From Gammaproteobacteria bacterium (GTDB lineage Bacteria > Pseudomonadota > Gammaproteobacteria > GCA-001735895), in NCBI GenBank assembly GCA_030066085.1, contig JASJCI010000016.1, positions 1 through 64,000 on the forward strand: 64,000 nucleotides of DNA, written 5' to 3'. Below are positions 31,366 to 39,714 of the stretch, one piece after another. The notes below the pieces were generated by a model. That model made no database searches, was not told where the DNA came from, and saw only the letters and a list, made by a program, of their open reading frames with translations. Made by a program: the position numbers and the translations under genes. Every line of letters begins with the position of its first letter. Position 1 is the first letter of the stretch.

Positions 31366-31580
31366 TTTCCCATCCCCTCCAGGAAAGATAATCCGGTTGT
31401 TGTTGGTTCGGGTTCCTCGGTTATCGGGTGCAGCCGCGCTTTCTCCGTGGTGGCGGCCGGGGTTATTGGCGGAAATGCCTGGCTATTCAGTCCGCTGCCC
31501 GGTCCGGGTGCTAGCGCCGTCTGTGCTTCCGTGGTTCGCGGGGCTCGGCTGCTTCCCGCGCGGCGGTTGTCTTGGGGGGT

Positions 31581-31608
31581 GAAAAAGAACGGGCCCCGCG
31601 GGGCCCGT
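31581..31608 (-). terminator. Rho-independent terminator between the two pilin genes
   Basis: Perfect inverted repeat ACGGGCCCC (31589-31597) / GGGGCCCGT (31600-31608), followed on the minus strand by a T-rich tract (31581-31588). It lies 29 nt after the first pilin stop and would limit expression of the second pilin. The GC-rich gap 31366-31580 shows nothing else I can name. Confidence 0.8.
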
Positions 31609-31636
31609 CTTTCAAGCTTTGGTAAGCAACCCGTGA

Positions 31637-32083
31637 TTAGTTACAGGCGATACCGCGGCCGGGGGTGTCGTCGTTGCAGCCGCTGCCATCCAGGGCCCAG
31701 TCCACACCAGAGGCGACCAGGGTCGGCGTCATGGTGATGTCCAGTGAAGCACCGCCGGTGTTGACCGCGTCGGAATCGATGGTGATCACGCCTGCACCCG
31801 TGGTGGTGATACCGTCAACGTAGTTCAGGACACCGGCACCGATGTCAGCCGGAACGCCGTTGGTACCCGGGGTGCCGCAGGTTGCGTTGGTGATCTGGCC
31901 CTGCTCCTGGGCACACAGCGAAATAGCGGTCTTCCAGGTAGCTGCCGCGCCAACCGCGCCGGTCAGGCGAGTACGCTGGGTATAATCGGCGTACTGCGGA
32001 ATCGCGATGGCAGCCAGGATGCCGATAATCGCTACCACGATCATCAATTCAATCAACGTAAAACCAGATTGTTGTTTCTTCAT
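31637..32083 (-). CDS. pilA: Type IV major pilin PilA, promoter-proximal copy
   Basis: A 148-residue prepilin with leader MKKQQSG and mature start [14 protein letters not shown], Glu5 present. The hydrophobic helix, the [11 protein letters not shown] segment and a C-terminal disulfide pair (GSGC and the Cys before the last residue) are typical. AGAGGTAA precedes the start. A sigma-54 promoter and inverted repeats upstream, plus adjacent pilSR, mark it as the regulated major pilin. It is the likely parent or sister of the copy at 30928-31365. Confidence 0.95.
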   Translation of the reverse strand: MKKQQSGFTLIELMIVVAIIGILAAIAIPQYADYTQRTRLTGAVGAAATWKTAISLCAQEQGQITNATCGTPGTNGVPADIGAGVLNYVDGITTTGAGVITIDSDAVNTGGASLDITMTPTLVASGVDWALDGSGCNDDTPGRGIACN

Positions 32084-32154
32084 TGTGAGTTACCTCTTGT
32101 CTAAAACTTTTGCGGATCAGAAATCGACTTGAGCCGTTTCATGTAGGTATATAT

Positions 32155-32170
32155 AGCAATCCCGATGCCA
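32155..32170 (-). promoter_or_regulatory. Sigma-54 (RpoN) promoter of pilA
   Basis: On the minus strand TGGCATCGGGATTGCT matches the -24/-12 consensus TGGCAC-N5-TTGCW, with the GG-N10-GC spacing exact. It lies about 72 nt before the pilA start codon, and the sigma-54 activator PilR is encoded next door. Confidence 0.8.
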
Positions 32171-32254
32171 ATTGTGCCTGTGAAATATTTACCGTTAAAA
32201 ATCAAGTACTTGGCAAATTCCCCGTAAATCGGGCCGAGAAATCCGGCGCCGTTG

Positions 32255-32290
32255 TTTGACAAAATTGTCAAATTTTGACGAACTTTGTCA
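32255..32290 (-). promoter_or_regulatory. Probable PilR upstream activating sites
   Basis: Four TGACA/TGTCA-type half sites in two inverted repeats: TTTGACAAAATTGTCAAA (32255-32272) and TTTTGACGAACTTTGTCA (32273-32290). They sit about 85-135 nt upstream of the sigma-54 promoter, a normal enhancer distance. Assignment to PilR is inferred from position and from the TGTC-containing sites known for Pseudomonas PilR. Confidence 0.55.
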
Positions 32291-32313
32291 GATCGGGGCA
32301 GCGCTCCGTGCCG

Positions 32314-33642
32314 CTATTCCCGATTCAAGTCTAGTTTATCGATGCGATAGCGCAACTGACGCAGTGTAAGACCCAGTGCGCGCGCGGTGGCCGACTGGTT
32401 CCAGCGATGTTTTTCCAGCGCGGCCACGATCTGTTCCTTTTCCAGGTTCTGGGTCATTTGCTCGAGGCTGGGTTGCGCGCCCGCGTTGGTCTCGCTGGCG
32501 GGCAGCTGCAGGTCCGGGGGTTCGATCTGCTCGTTTTCGCACAGGGCCAGGGCGCGTTCGAGGATGTTTTCGAGTTCGCGCACGTTACCGGGAAAAGCGT
32601 AGGCGGTAAGTGCGTCCTGTGCCGCGGGGGCGATACCGATGTGCGTGCCCTGCTGACGGTTGTGCTTGTCGATCAGGTAGCCGGTAAGCAACGGAATATC
32701 CCCTCGGCGTTCGGCCAGCGTCGGTACGGTGACCCCGATAACGTTGATCCGGTAATAGAGGTCCTGGCGAAAGCTGCCGTCGCGTACCATCGCCTCCAGG
32801 TCCTTGTGCGACGCGCTGATGATGCGCACGTCGACCGGCTCTTCCTGCTGCGCGCCAACCGCGCGAATCGACTTTTCCTGGATTACCCGGAGCAACTTGA
32901 CCTGCATCGCCAGCGGCAGGTCGGCGATTTCATCGAGGAACAGGGTGCCGCCGTCGGCGGCGCGGAACAGGCCTTCATTGTCGGTGGTCGCACCGGTGAA
33001 GCTGCCCTTGAGGTGGCCGAAAAGCTCACTTTCCATCAGTTCCGACGGGATCGCACCGCAGTTGACCGCGACGAACGCGGCGTCGGCGCGCGATCCCTGC
33101 AGGTGTATCTGGCGCGCGACCAGTTCCTTGCCGGTACCGGAGTCGCCGCAGATGAATACCGGCGCCTGGCTGCGCGCAAACTTGGCAATCGAGCGTTTGA
33201 GCTCGACCATGGCCGGTGATTCGCCGATGATCTGGTAACGCAGATCGGTTTCATTGTCTGCCTGCTGCGGTGTACTGGGCAAGGTCAGGGCCTTTTCCAC
33301 CAGGTTGCGCAGGGTATCGAGCGATACCGGCTTGGAGACGAAATCGAAAGCACCGCACTTCATTGCCTTGATCGCGAGGTCGATACTGCCGTGCGCGGTG
33401 ATTACCGCGGCCGGGGTATCCGGGTAGTGCTGCTGTATGTGTTCTACCAGCGCAATTCCGTCACCATCGGGCAGTTTCATGTCGGTCAGGCACAAATCGA
33501 AGGAATCCTGCTTGAGGCAGCGGCTTGCCTGGCTGAAGTCCTCTGCGCAGCTGGTTTCGAGTCCCATGCGCAGCAACGTGATTTCCAGCAGCTCGCGAAT
33601 ATCGGGTTCGTCGTCGACGATCAGTACGCGTTGTTTGCTCAT
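32314..33642 (-). CDS. pilR: Sigma-54-dependent response regulator PilR
   Basis: A 442-residue NtrC-type activator. Receiver domain (1-120) with VDDEPD and phospho-Asp in [10 protein letters not shown]. An AAA+ domain (about 135-375) has Walker A GDSGTGKE, a sigma-54 contact loop reading GSFTGA instead of the usual GAFTGA, and [10 protein letters not shown] Fis-type helix-turn-helix (about 400-440) lies at the C-terminus. The S-for-A change in the loop is, from memory, also found in Pseudomonas PilR. It is encoded just upstream of pilA and after pilS (15-nt gap). Confidence 0.96.
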   Translation of the reverse strand: MSKQRVLIVDDEPDIRELLEITLLRMGLETSCAEDFSQASRCLKQDSFDLCLTDMKLPDGDGIALVEHIQQHYPDTPAAVITAHGSIDLAIKAMKCGAFDFVSKPVSLDTLRNLVEKALTLPSTPQQADNETDLRYQIIGESPAMVELKRSIAKFARSQAPVFICGDSGTGKELVARQIHLQGSRADAAFVAVNCGAIPSELMESELFGHLKGSFTGATTDNEGLFRAADGGTLFLDEIADLPLAMQVKLLRVIQEKSIRAVGAQQEEPVDVRIISASHKDLEAMVRDGSFRQDLYYRINVIGVTVPTLAERRGDIPLLTGYLIDKHNRQQGTHIGIAPAAQDALTAYAFPGNVRELENILERALALCENEQIEPPDLQLPASETNAGAQPSLEQMTQNLEKEQIVAALEKHRWNQSATARALGLTLRQLRYRIDKLDLNRE

Positions 33643-33657
33643 GCCGCAGGCTACCGG

Positions 33658-35265
33658 TTACGCGGGGTTGCTGGAGGCGGAGACGCCGAGCACGAAGCTG
33701 GTACCATCGTCGTCGTTCGGCTGCGCCGATATCGACGCATCGTTGAGCTCGCAGAGCTGAGCGACGATGTACAGACCGAGCCCCGAACCCTGGTGGCTGC
33801 GGGTAAAGAAAGGTTCGAATATCTTGTCCATGATGTCGGCGTCGATTCCCGGACCCTGATCCGCGATCTCGATACGAATCCGCGACTGTGGTTCGCGGGT
33901 AACGCGAATCGTGATCTGGCCGTCCTCGATCCCGTGCAGGCAGGCATTGGTAAAAAGATTGGTCAGGATCTGCGCCAGATTGCCCGCGTCGAACTCGATT
34001 TCGAGCGGGCCCTCGGGCAATTCGAGTTCGACGCGGTCCGGTTCGGCCAGGCCCGACTGGCAGAAATCGTCGACGAAACGGGGCAGCCAGGTCTGCAGGT
34101 CGATGGTTTCGCGCACCGTCGGACTGCCGCGGGAGAGTCTCAGGATATCCTCGATGATGTGGTTGATGCGCAGGGTATGCTGGTTGATGATTTCGACCAT
34201 GCGCTGCTCCGGTTCATCGATATCCTTGTTTTCATGCAGCAGTTCCGCGGCGTAGGATATCGCGCCGAGCGGATTGCGGATTTCATGCGCGATGCTGGCG
34301 GTGAGATGGCCCAGTGACGCCAGTTTCGCCTGCTGCATGCTGTCGCGGATCGAGGACACGTCGTTGAGAAAGACCAGCGTATTGGGTTGTCCATGGCTTT
34401 CCAGCGGGCGAAAGCTGACCTGCACGTTATCGATGCCGGTTTCGGAAGGCAGGTAGGGAGTGGCAACCTCGGGGTTCTGCCGCCAGGCATCGAGCGTTGC
34501 CAGCAGCCGCGGGCTGTCCTTCGACAGTGAAATCGAATCTTCCTGCCCCAGGTGCAGCAAGTCGAGCGCGGCCTGGTTTATGTGCAATATGCGGTTGGCC
34601 GGATTCAGTACCAGTACGCCGCCCTGCAGGTTTTCGATGATTTCCTGGTTCAGCGCGGACAGCAGCGCGACATCGCGCTCGCGCTGCTGCACCAGCTGTT
34701 CGCTGCTGCGCAGTCGCATCATCAGGTTATGCGTGACGAAAGCGGTCGCGATCAGGCTGGCGCCGAGGATGCCGACCTGGGTCGACTTGCCCTGGTAGCC
34801 CACGATATTGGTTACCGAGTAGACGTACTCGGCCAGCAGGCCGATCGAGGCCAGCGATGCAAACAGGATGGCCAGCGAGCGCTGGGTCAGCAGGCCGATG
34901 ACCGCCACCGGTATGATCAGCAGCATACCGAGGCCGCTGGCGATGCCCCCGCAGGCGTGCATCAGCAGGATGATGATGATCGAATCGCTGTAGATCTGCA
35001 GCGCGATTTGCGACTGAAAGCCGCGGCGCTCGATCCACGAAGCCACCAGCCATATGATCGACAGCACGAGAAAAGCGAAACTGACCCAGGAGTAAAGCGT
35101 GAGGTGAACAATTTCGAACAGCGGTGACTGGCTGACGAAGCCCTGGGCGAAGAATATCGCCGCCAGCGCCAGGCGATAGATATTGAGCAGCCGTAGCGAT
35201 GTCCAGTTGCTGCGGCGAGGCTTGAAACCCTGGGCGATGAATCCGCTACTGGTCAAGCTCTGCAT
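33658..35265 (-). CDS. pilS: Sensor histidine kinase PilS
   Basis: A 535-residue membrane kinase with six N-terminal hydrophobic helices (about 20-185), a PAS-like domain (about 220-320), then HisKA (SIAHEIRNPLGA, phospho-His) and HATPase (NLFTNACLHG, DQGPGID, GSGLGLY). It is the partner of PilR; in Pseudomonas PilS senses pilin in the membrane. The start is the ATG at 35265. The frame is open to 35358 but those residues overlap the upstream small gene. It overlaps that gene by 20 nt. Confidence 0.95.
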   Translation of the reverse strand: MQSLTSSGFIAQGFKPRRSNWTSLRLLNIYRLALAAIFFAQGFVSQSPLFEIVHLTLYSWVSFAFLVLSIIWLVASWIERRGFQSQIALQIYSDSIIIILLMHACGGIASGLGMLLIIPVAVIGLLTQRSLAILFASLASIGLLAEYVYSVTNIVGYQGKSTQVGILGASLIATAFVTHNLMMRLRSSEQLVQQRERDVALLSALNQEIIENLQGGVLVLNPANRILHINQAALDLLHLGQEDSISLSKDSPRLLATLDAWRQNPEVATPYLPSETGIDNVQVSFRPLESHGQPNTLVFLNDVSSIRDSMQQAKLASLGHLTASIAHEIRNPLGAISYAAELLHENKDIDEPEQRMVEIINQHTLRINHIIEDILRLSRGSPTVRETIDLQTWLPRFVDDFCQSGLAEPDRVELELPEGPLEIEFDAGNLAQILTNLFTNACLHGIEDGQITIRVTREPQSRIRIEIADQGPGIDADIMDKIFEPFFTRSHQGSGLGLYIVAQLCELNDASISAQPNDDDGTSFVLGVSASSNPA

Positions 35266-35470
35266 GTTCGTCACAGCAATAGGTTTTATCGTCGACCCGA
35301 ACGATCGACGACTCGGGTACGTGAACGCCACAGTAGCGACACTGGCGCATGGTTTCACTCTGCGCCGATTCGAGGCGTTCGGGTTCGGGTTCGGAAGTGA
35401 ACAGGCGTTTCAGCAGCCACATCAGGACCGCGACGATAACCAGCAGTATGACCAGGCGCAATAGCATCAT
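35246..35470 (-). CDS. PP0621-family small membrane protein with zinc-ribbon-like cysteines
   Basis: A 74-residue protein. One N-terminal membrane helix (about 3-20) is followed by a basic/acidic linker and a C-terminal CRYCGVHVPES...CCDEH motif that resembles a small metal-binding ribbon. This family commonly sits directly upstream of pilS, as here (20-nt overlap), so a role with PilSR is possible. Function is unknown. Confidence 0.8.
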   Translation of the reverse strand: MMLLRLVILLVIVAVLMWLLKRLFTSEPEPERLESAQSETMRQCRYCGVHVPESSIVRVDDKTYCCDEHAELDQ

Positions 35471-35612
35471 GAAGTCGGGAGATAAGCTTGTCGAAGCTTG
35501 TATTCGGCGTCTGGCCTATGATTATAACCGTTATTCCGCAAAGCGCTTTAACCGATGACTGGCGCGGGCGCGGGGCCTTACCGCGAGCCGTGAAAAATTA
35601 TCGACGGGGGGA

Positions 35613-35641
35613 TTGCTGAACGCATAAAACGCCCCTATACT
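35613..35641 (+). promoter_or_regulatory. Predicted sigma-70 promoter of dksA with GC-rich discriminator
   Basis: TTGCTG (35613-35618), a 17-nt spacer and TATACT (35636-35641), followed directly by the GC-rich GCCCGCC, the kind of discriminator found at ppGpp/DksA-inhibited promoters. It lies 45 nt before the dksA start. Autoregulation is suggested, not shown. Confidence 0.55.
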
Positions 35642-35686
35642 GCCCGCCTTTTTATTGTTGATGGTTATCTCTGGGAGCACGAATCA

Positions 35687-36103
35687 ATGACAATAAATCT
35701 GCCGGATGGCTACAGGCCGTCGCCCGATGAAGATTATATGTCGCCGCAGCAGCTCGAGTATTTTCGCCAGAAACTGCTCGACTGGCGGGCGGAATTGCTG
35801 CAGGAATCGGAAAACACGATTTCTCACCTGAAGGAAGAAAACTGGCAGGAGCCCGATATCAACGATCGCGCCTCGCTCGAAACCGACGCCGCGCTGGAAC
35901 TGCGCACCCGCGACCGTTACCGCAAGCTGGTCAACAAGATCGATTCGGCCCTGTCGCGGGTAGCCGACGGCACTTACGGCTACTGCGCCGACACCGGTGA
36001 AGAGATCGGCCTGTTCCGTCTCGAAGCGCGGCCGATTGCAACCCTGACCGTGGAAGCGCAGGAAAAACACGAGCGGCTCGAAAAGCAACGACGCGACGAC
36101 TGA
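35687..36103 (+). CDS. dksA: RNA polymerase-binding transcription factor DksA (cysteine-poor zinc-finger region)
   Basis: A 138-residue DksA-family protein that enters the RNA polymerase secondary channel and works with ppGpp. The coiled-coil tip keeps the key DxxDRA motif (Asp57, Asp60). The C-terminal globular region retains only one of the four zinc-finger cysteines (Cys100). The others are replaced by Thr103, Thr121 and Ala124, with EARPIATLTVEAQEKHE resembling the zinc-independent forms known from alphaproteobacteria. It should therefore fold without zinc. GGGAG precedes the ATG. A hairpin terminator follows. Confidence 0.92.
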   Translation: MTINLPDGYRPSPDEDYMSPQQLEYFRQKLLDWRAELLQESENTISHLKEENWQEPDINDRASLETDAALELRTRDRYRKLVNKIDSALSRVADGTYGYCADTGEEIGLFRLEARPIATLTVEAQEKHERLEKQRRDD

Positions 36104-36120
36104 GCGTAACAGCCCCGCTA

Positions 36121-36158
36121 AGCAAAACGGCCTGCATCGTCAGGCCGTTTTGCTTTTG
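36121..36158 (+). terminator. Rho-independent terminator of dksA, overlapping the convergent nucleotidase end
   Basis: AGCAAAACGGCCTG (36121-36134), loop CATCGT, CAGGCCGTTTTGCT (36141-36154), then TTTGC. The right arm encodes the last codons and stop of the convergent 5'-nucleotidase gene, so the element can serve both genes. Confidence 0.85.
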
Positions 36159-37078
36159 CTGTCGGTGATCTCGGTGTTGATCGGCACCCGCGCGGTCGGC
36201 ACGACCCGCGCGGCCCCCTCGCAGTGTTGATGCTGGTCGTCGAAGAAGATATGCGGCGAAAAGGATTCCAGGATCTTGGCTTTCGGCACGCCACCGAGGA
36301 AAAAGGTTTCGTCGATGCGCACGTTCCATGCTCGTAGCGTGCGAATCACGCGCTCGTGTGCCGGGCTGTTGCGCGCGGTGACCAGCGCGGTTCTGATCGG
36401 CGGTTCCTCCAGGCCGGCCGCCTGCTGCAGGTCGAACTGCAGGAACGACAGTGTTTTCAGCAGCTTGGCAAAGGGGCCCTCGGGCAGCGGCTGCTGCGCA
36501 TTTAGTTGCTCGTGCTCGAGAAAAGCCTCCAGCCCCTCGTTCTGGTAAATCATTTCCGACTCCTCGGAAAACAGCACCGCGTCCCCGTCGAAGGCGATAC
36601 GGATCTGTTCCAGCGGGCTCGGTCCGTTGCGCCGCGCGCCGTCATAGATCAGCCCCGCGGCAACATTCGATTCGACCGCGGCCTGCACGTCTTCCTCGGT
36701 GGCCGACAGAAACAGGTCGACCTCGAAGGCACTGAGATACTTGGCCACGGGTTCGCCGCCGGTGAAGGCGGCGCGCGTGATATCGAGGTTGTAGCTGTCG
36801 ATCGAATTCGAGATGCGCAGGCTGGTGTCAGCCGAATTGCGCGAAATGATCACGACCTCGGTGCGCCGGACGCCGGGCTCGACCTGGTTGATCCCGAGGA
36901 TTGCCTCGATCAGCGCGAAGCCGGTACCGGGCTGCAAAATATCGTTTTCGTGTTCCAGCTGGTAGCGGCAATAGGCCTCGAGCCCTTCGTGTTCGTAAAT
37001 CTCGTTTTCCCGGCTCAGGTCGAACAGTGCCCGCGAGGACACACCGATGACCAGATAGTTGGAGAGATCGTAAGGCAT
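36140..37078 (-). CDS. 5'-nucleotidase (cytosolic NT5C1-like family)
   Basis: A 312-residue protein of the bacterial/eukaryotic cytosolic 5'-nucleotidase family (PF06189 type), expected to dephosphorylate nucleoside monophosphates. Typical blocks are VIGVSSRALFDL near the N-terminus, IAFDGDAVLFSEESE in the centre (about 165-180, the HAD-like Asp motif), TARNSPAHERVIRTLR, and FFDDQHQHCEGA near the C-terminus. The ATG shares one base with the stop of argA (TAATG), suggesting translational coupling. The physiological substrate is uncertain. Confidence 0.85.
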   Translation of the reverse strand: MPYDLSNYLVIGVSSRALFDLSRENEIYEHEGLEAYCRYQLEHENDILQPGTGFALIEAILGINQVEPGVRRTEVVIISRNSADTSLRISNSIDSYNLDITRAAFTGGEPVAKYLSAFEVDLFLSATEEDVQAAVESNVAAGLIYDGARRNGPSPLEQIRIAFDGDAVLFSEESEMIYQNEGLEAFLEHEQLNAQQPLPEGPFAKLLKTLSFLQFDLQQAAGLEEPPIRTALVTARNSPAHERVIRTLRAWNVRIDETFFLGGVPKAKILESFSPHIFFDDQHQHCEGAARVVPTARVPINTEITDSKSKTA

Positions 37079-38379
37079 TACAGCGCCTTGACCAGGATCT
37101 TGGAGCGCCGATCCGGGTTATAACTGGCGAGCTTGGCCGCGGGCAACTCGAAATCGACGGCTTCGTCGAAACCGTGCTCGAGAAACCAGTGCGAAGTACG
37201 CGTGGTCAGCGTATACAGGCGCTGCGCGCCGGTCGTGCCGGCCCGGAGCTCGGCGAGTTCGAGCAACTGGCTGCCGAGGCCCGCGCGCTGGTAATCCTCG
37301 TGCACCGCGAGGCAGGCTATCTCGGCCAGCCCCTGGTCGCTGTAGGGGATGCAGGCAATACAGGCGATGATCATGCCGTCTTTCTCGATAACCTCGAAGT
37401 GCGCGATTTCCAGCTCCAGCTGCTCACGCGAGCGCGGCACCAGCACACCGTTTGCCTCGAGCGGTTCGATCAGGCTGATGATACCGCCGATGTCGTCGAT
37501 ACTGGCGCGCCGGCTGCCCTCGTAGAACAGGTTGGTAATCATGCTGCCGTAGCCGTCGCGGGTAAACAGCTCCAGCAGCAGGCCGCCGTCGACCTGCTGG
37601 TCGATCAGGTGTACTCGCTTGACCTGCGCCTGGATTGCGCGAATAGCCTGTTCGAGCAGGTGGCGCAGATCGGCAGGCAGCGCCGGGTCCGCCCGCAGGC
37701 GCTCGCAATCCGCGGTCGACAGTGTGCTTGCCAGCTGCTCGCCGCCCTCGACGTCCTGCAGCACGTAAATCAGCTTGTCGGCCCGCAGCGCACGCGCTAC
37801 TTCGCAGGCCAGCTCCTCGGAGGGCAGGTTGAAAACCTCGCCGGTGCGCGAGTAACCGAGATTGGACAGCAGGATCACGTGATTCAGCGCCAGTACCTGG
37901 TTGATTTCGTCGTGCTTTACGTCGCGCACCTTGCCGGAATGCTGCATGTCGATGCCGTCGATGACGCCGAGCGGCATGCCGGTGACGAAGTTACCGCTGG
38001 TCAGGGTGATATCGGAGCCCGACATGGGCGTATTCGGCAGGCCCATGGACAGGTGTGATTCGAGATGGGTCCTGACCTCGTTGATCGCCTGCACGATCAG
38101 CGGCATCGAGTCGCCATCGCTGATACGCACGTTGTGATGAAAGCGCGACTCCCGCTGGTTGGCGGCGAGATGGGTATCGATGCGCCGGCGACTGCTGTGC
38201 AGAATGACGAGCTTGATGCCGAGATGATTCAGCAGCGCGATATCGTGCACCAGGCCGATAAAACGCTCGGAGTAAATCACGTCGTCGGCGATCAGGATGA
38301 CGAAGGTCTTCTTGCGATACGCCTTGATGTACGGCGCCGCGGCACGAAACCATTGCACGTAATCCTGCGTGTTGCTCAT
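37078..38379 (-). CDS. argA: N-acetylglutamate synthase ArgA
   Basis: A 433-residue first enzyme of arginine synthesis, acetylating glutamate with acetyl-CoA. An N-terminal amino-acid-kinase-like domain (about 1-280) that binds the inhibitor arginine is followed by a GNAT acetyltransferase domain (about 290-430) with EIACLAVHEDYQRAGLGSQLL and the ending YNPDRRSKILVK. The start is the ATG at 38379; one codon upstream a TTG also opens the frame. It is coupled to the downstream 5'-nucleotidase. A cyclic ArgJ is also present at 23.8 kb. Confidence 0.96.
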   Translation of the reverse strand: MSNTQDYVQWFRAAAPYIKAYRKKTFVILIADDVIYSERFIGLVHDIALLNHLGIKLVILHSSRRRIDTHLAANQRESRFHHNVRISDGDSMPLIVQAINEVRTHLESHLSMGLPNTPMSGSDITLTSGNFVTGMPLGVIDGIDMQHSGKVRDVKHDEINQVLALNHVILLSNLGYSRTGEVFNLPSEELACEVARALRADKLIYVLQDVEGGEQLASTLSTADCERLRADPALPADLRHLLEQAIRAIQAQVKRVHLIDQQVDGGLLLELFTRDGYGSMITNLFYEGSRRASIDDIGGIISLIEPLEANGVLVPRSREQLELEIAHFEVIEKDGMIIACIACIPYSDQGLAEIACLAVHEDYQRAGLGSQLLELAELRAGTTGAQRLYTLTTRTSHWFLEHGFDEAVDFELPAAKLASYNPDRRSKILVKAL

Positions 38380-38627
38380 CAACTTCTATATTCGCTAAAC
38401 TCGTCAACGCACTATAGTACAAAGACCCTGGCTAACATAGGGCGTAAAGGGAATTCGAGATCGACAACTCCGGCCATTCAGCAGGTAGTCACCAGCTGCA
38501 GCAACAGGAACTGGTTGCATTTCTGTATCACCGGTTCCGCTTCGGCATATTCATAACCCTGTTCGTATCGGCCGTCGCCTCACTGCTGGCCTATGTCGAG
38601 CTTTCCATCCAGGGGCGCGAGGCCTGG

Positions 38628-39656
38628 GTGCTGGGCTGGTTCCTGCTGCTGTGCGCGCTGCTGTTCCTGCGCTGGCAGCTGTTGCAGAAGTTTCTCAACC
38701 TGCCCAACCGGGGCTACTTTCAGTACCAGAAGTGGCACAACCGCTTTTACCTCGGCGTGATCGCCACCGGGGCCATGCTCGGCTGCGGTGCGGCGCTGCT
38801 GATGCCCTTCATAACCACCAACGTGCAGATCATCCTGCATTCCGCGCTGCTGGCGATGTGCGCCGGGGCAATTGCCTACCTGTCGACCTCGCTGCGCGTC
38901 TACATCGCCTACATGGTAACCACCATGATGCCGGTAACCGTGTGGTTGTTTCTGCAGCAGAACTCGGACACTTATGTGCTCAGTTTTCTCTACCTGTTTT
39001 TCATGATTGCGGGCTGGATCAGCGTCAAGCGCATGAACGACCTGGTCAACGACGCGCTGTATTACCGCTACGATAACGAAATCCTGATCGACGACCTGCA
39101 GCGCCTGCTGGCCTCGGTATCGAGCAACAACAAGGCGCTGGAAAAAATCTCCACTACCGACGAATTGACCGGTATCTCGAACTATCGCGCTTTCCGGGTA
39201 CACCTCGAAGATGTCTGGCGCCAGTATGCGGGCAACAAGGTCCAGGTGTCGCTGATCAAGCTGAATCTCGACTACTTCCAGGAATACAACGCGTACTACG
39301 GCCAGGAAGCGGCCGATGAAAAACTGGTTAAGCTGGCGCGCCTGCTCAATGAACAGATTGCGCACAAGAGCCAGCTGGCCGCACGCCTGCACGGCGCGGA
39401 GTTTGCGCTGCTTTTGCCGGGCGTTAGCTGCGAAAATGCACGCCAGGCTGGCGTCAGCCTGCAGCGGGCGCTGGCCGGGCTCGCTATCGAACATGCACGC
39501 TCGCGGGTCGATGTCCACCTGACCATGAGTATAGGGATCGGTTCGCAGAGCGTGGCGGTCGATTCGTCCTCGCGCGAGTTGCTGGTGCGCGTGGACACCG
39601 CGCTGAAGCTGGCCGTCGAACGCGGTCGTAATCGCATCGAGGTACTGGAAGGGTAG
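38628..39656 (+). CDS. Membrane GGDEF-like protein with degenerate active site and unclear start
   Basis: From the first canonical start (GTG at 38628) the protein is 342 residues: five or so hydrophobic helices (about 1-145), a short coiled coil, then a GGDEF-type domain (about 175-340) beginning TTDELTGISNYRAF. The signature reads HGAEF (about 254-258) instead of GG(D/E)EF, and the first metal-binding Asp is Asn in LNLDYF. A cyclase activity is therefore unlikely; a sensory or c-di-GMP/GTP-binding role is possible. The open frame continues upstream to 38448 with convincing coding content including a further membrane helix but no ATG, GTG or TTG, so the true N-terminus is unsettled. Confidence 0.8.
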   Translation: MLGWFLLLCALLFLRWQLLQKFLNLPNRGYFQYQKWHNRFYLGVIATGAMLGCGAALLMPFITTNVQIILHSALLAMCAGAIAYLSTSLRVYIAYMVTTMMPVTVWLFLQQNSDTYVLSFLYLFFMIAGWISVKRMNDLVNDALYYRYDNEILIDDLQRLLASVSSNNKALEKISTTDELTGISNYRAFRVHLEDVWRQYAGNKVQVSLIKLNLDYFQEYNAYYGQEAADEKLVKLARLLNEQIAHKSQLAARLHGAEFALLLPGVSCENARQAGVSLQRALAGLAIEHARSRVDVHLTMSIGIGSQSVAVDSSSRELLVRVDTALKLAVERGRNRIEVLEG

Positions 39657-39714
39657 CCGTGAAACCCCGTGGGTTCGAGCGGCGGGGTAACCGTCTCGAG
39701 GTGCCCGAGGAAGT

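Noticed and set aside
31366-31580. Second sigma-54 promoter for the distal pilin
   Set aside because: No GG-N10-GC pair with acceptable flanks was found on the minus strand in this GC-rich gap.
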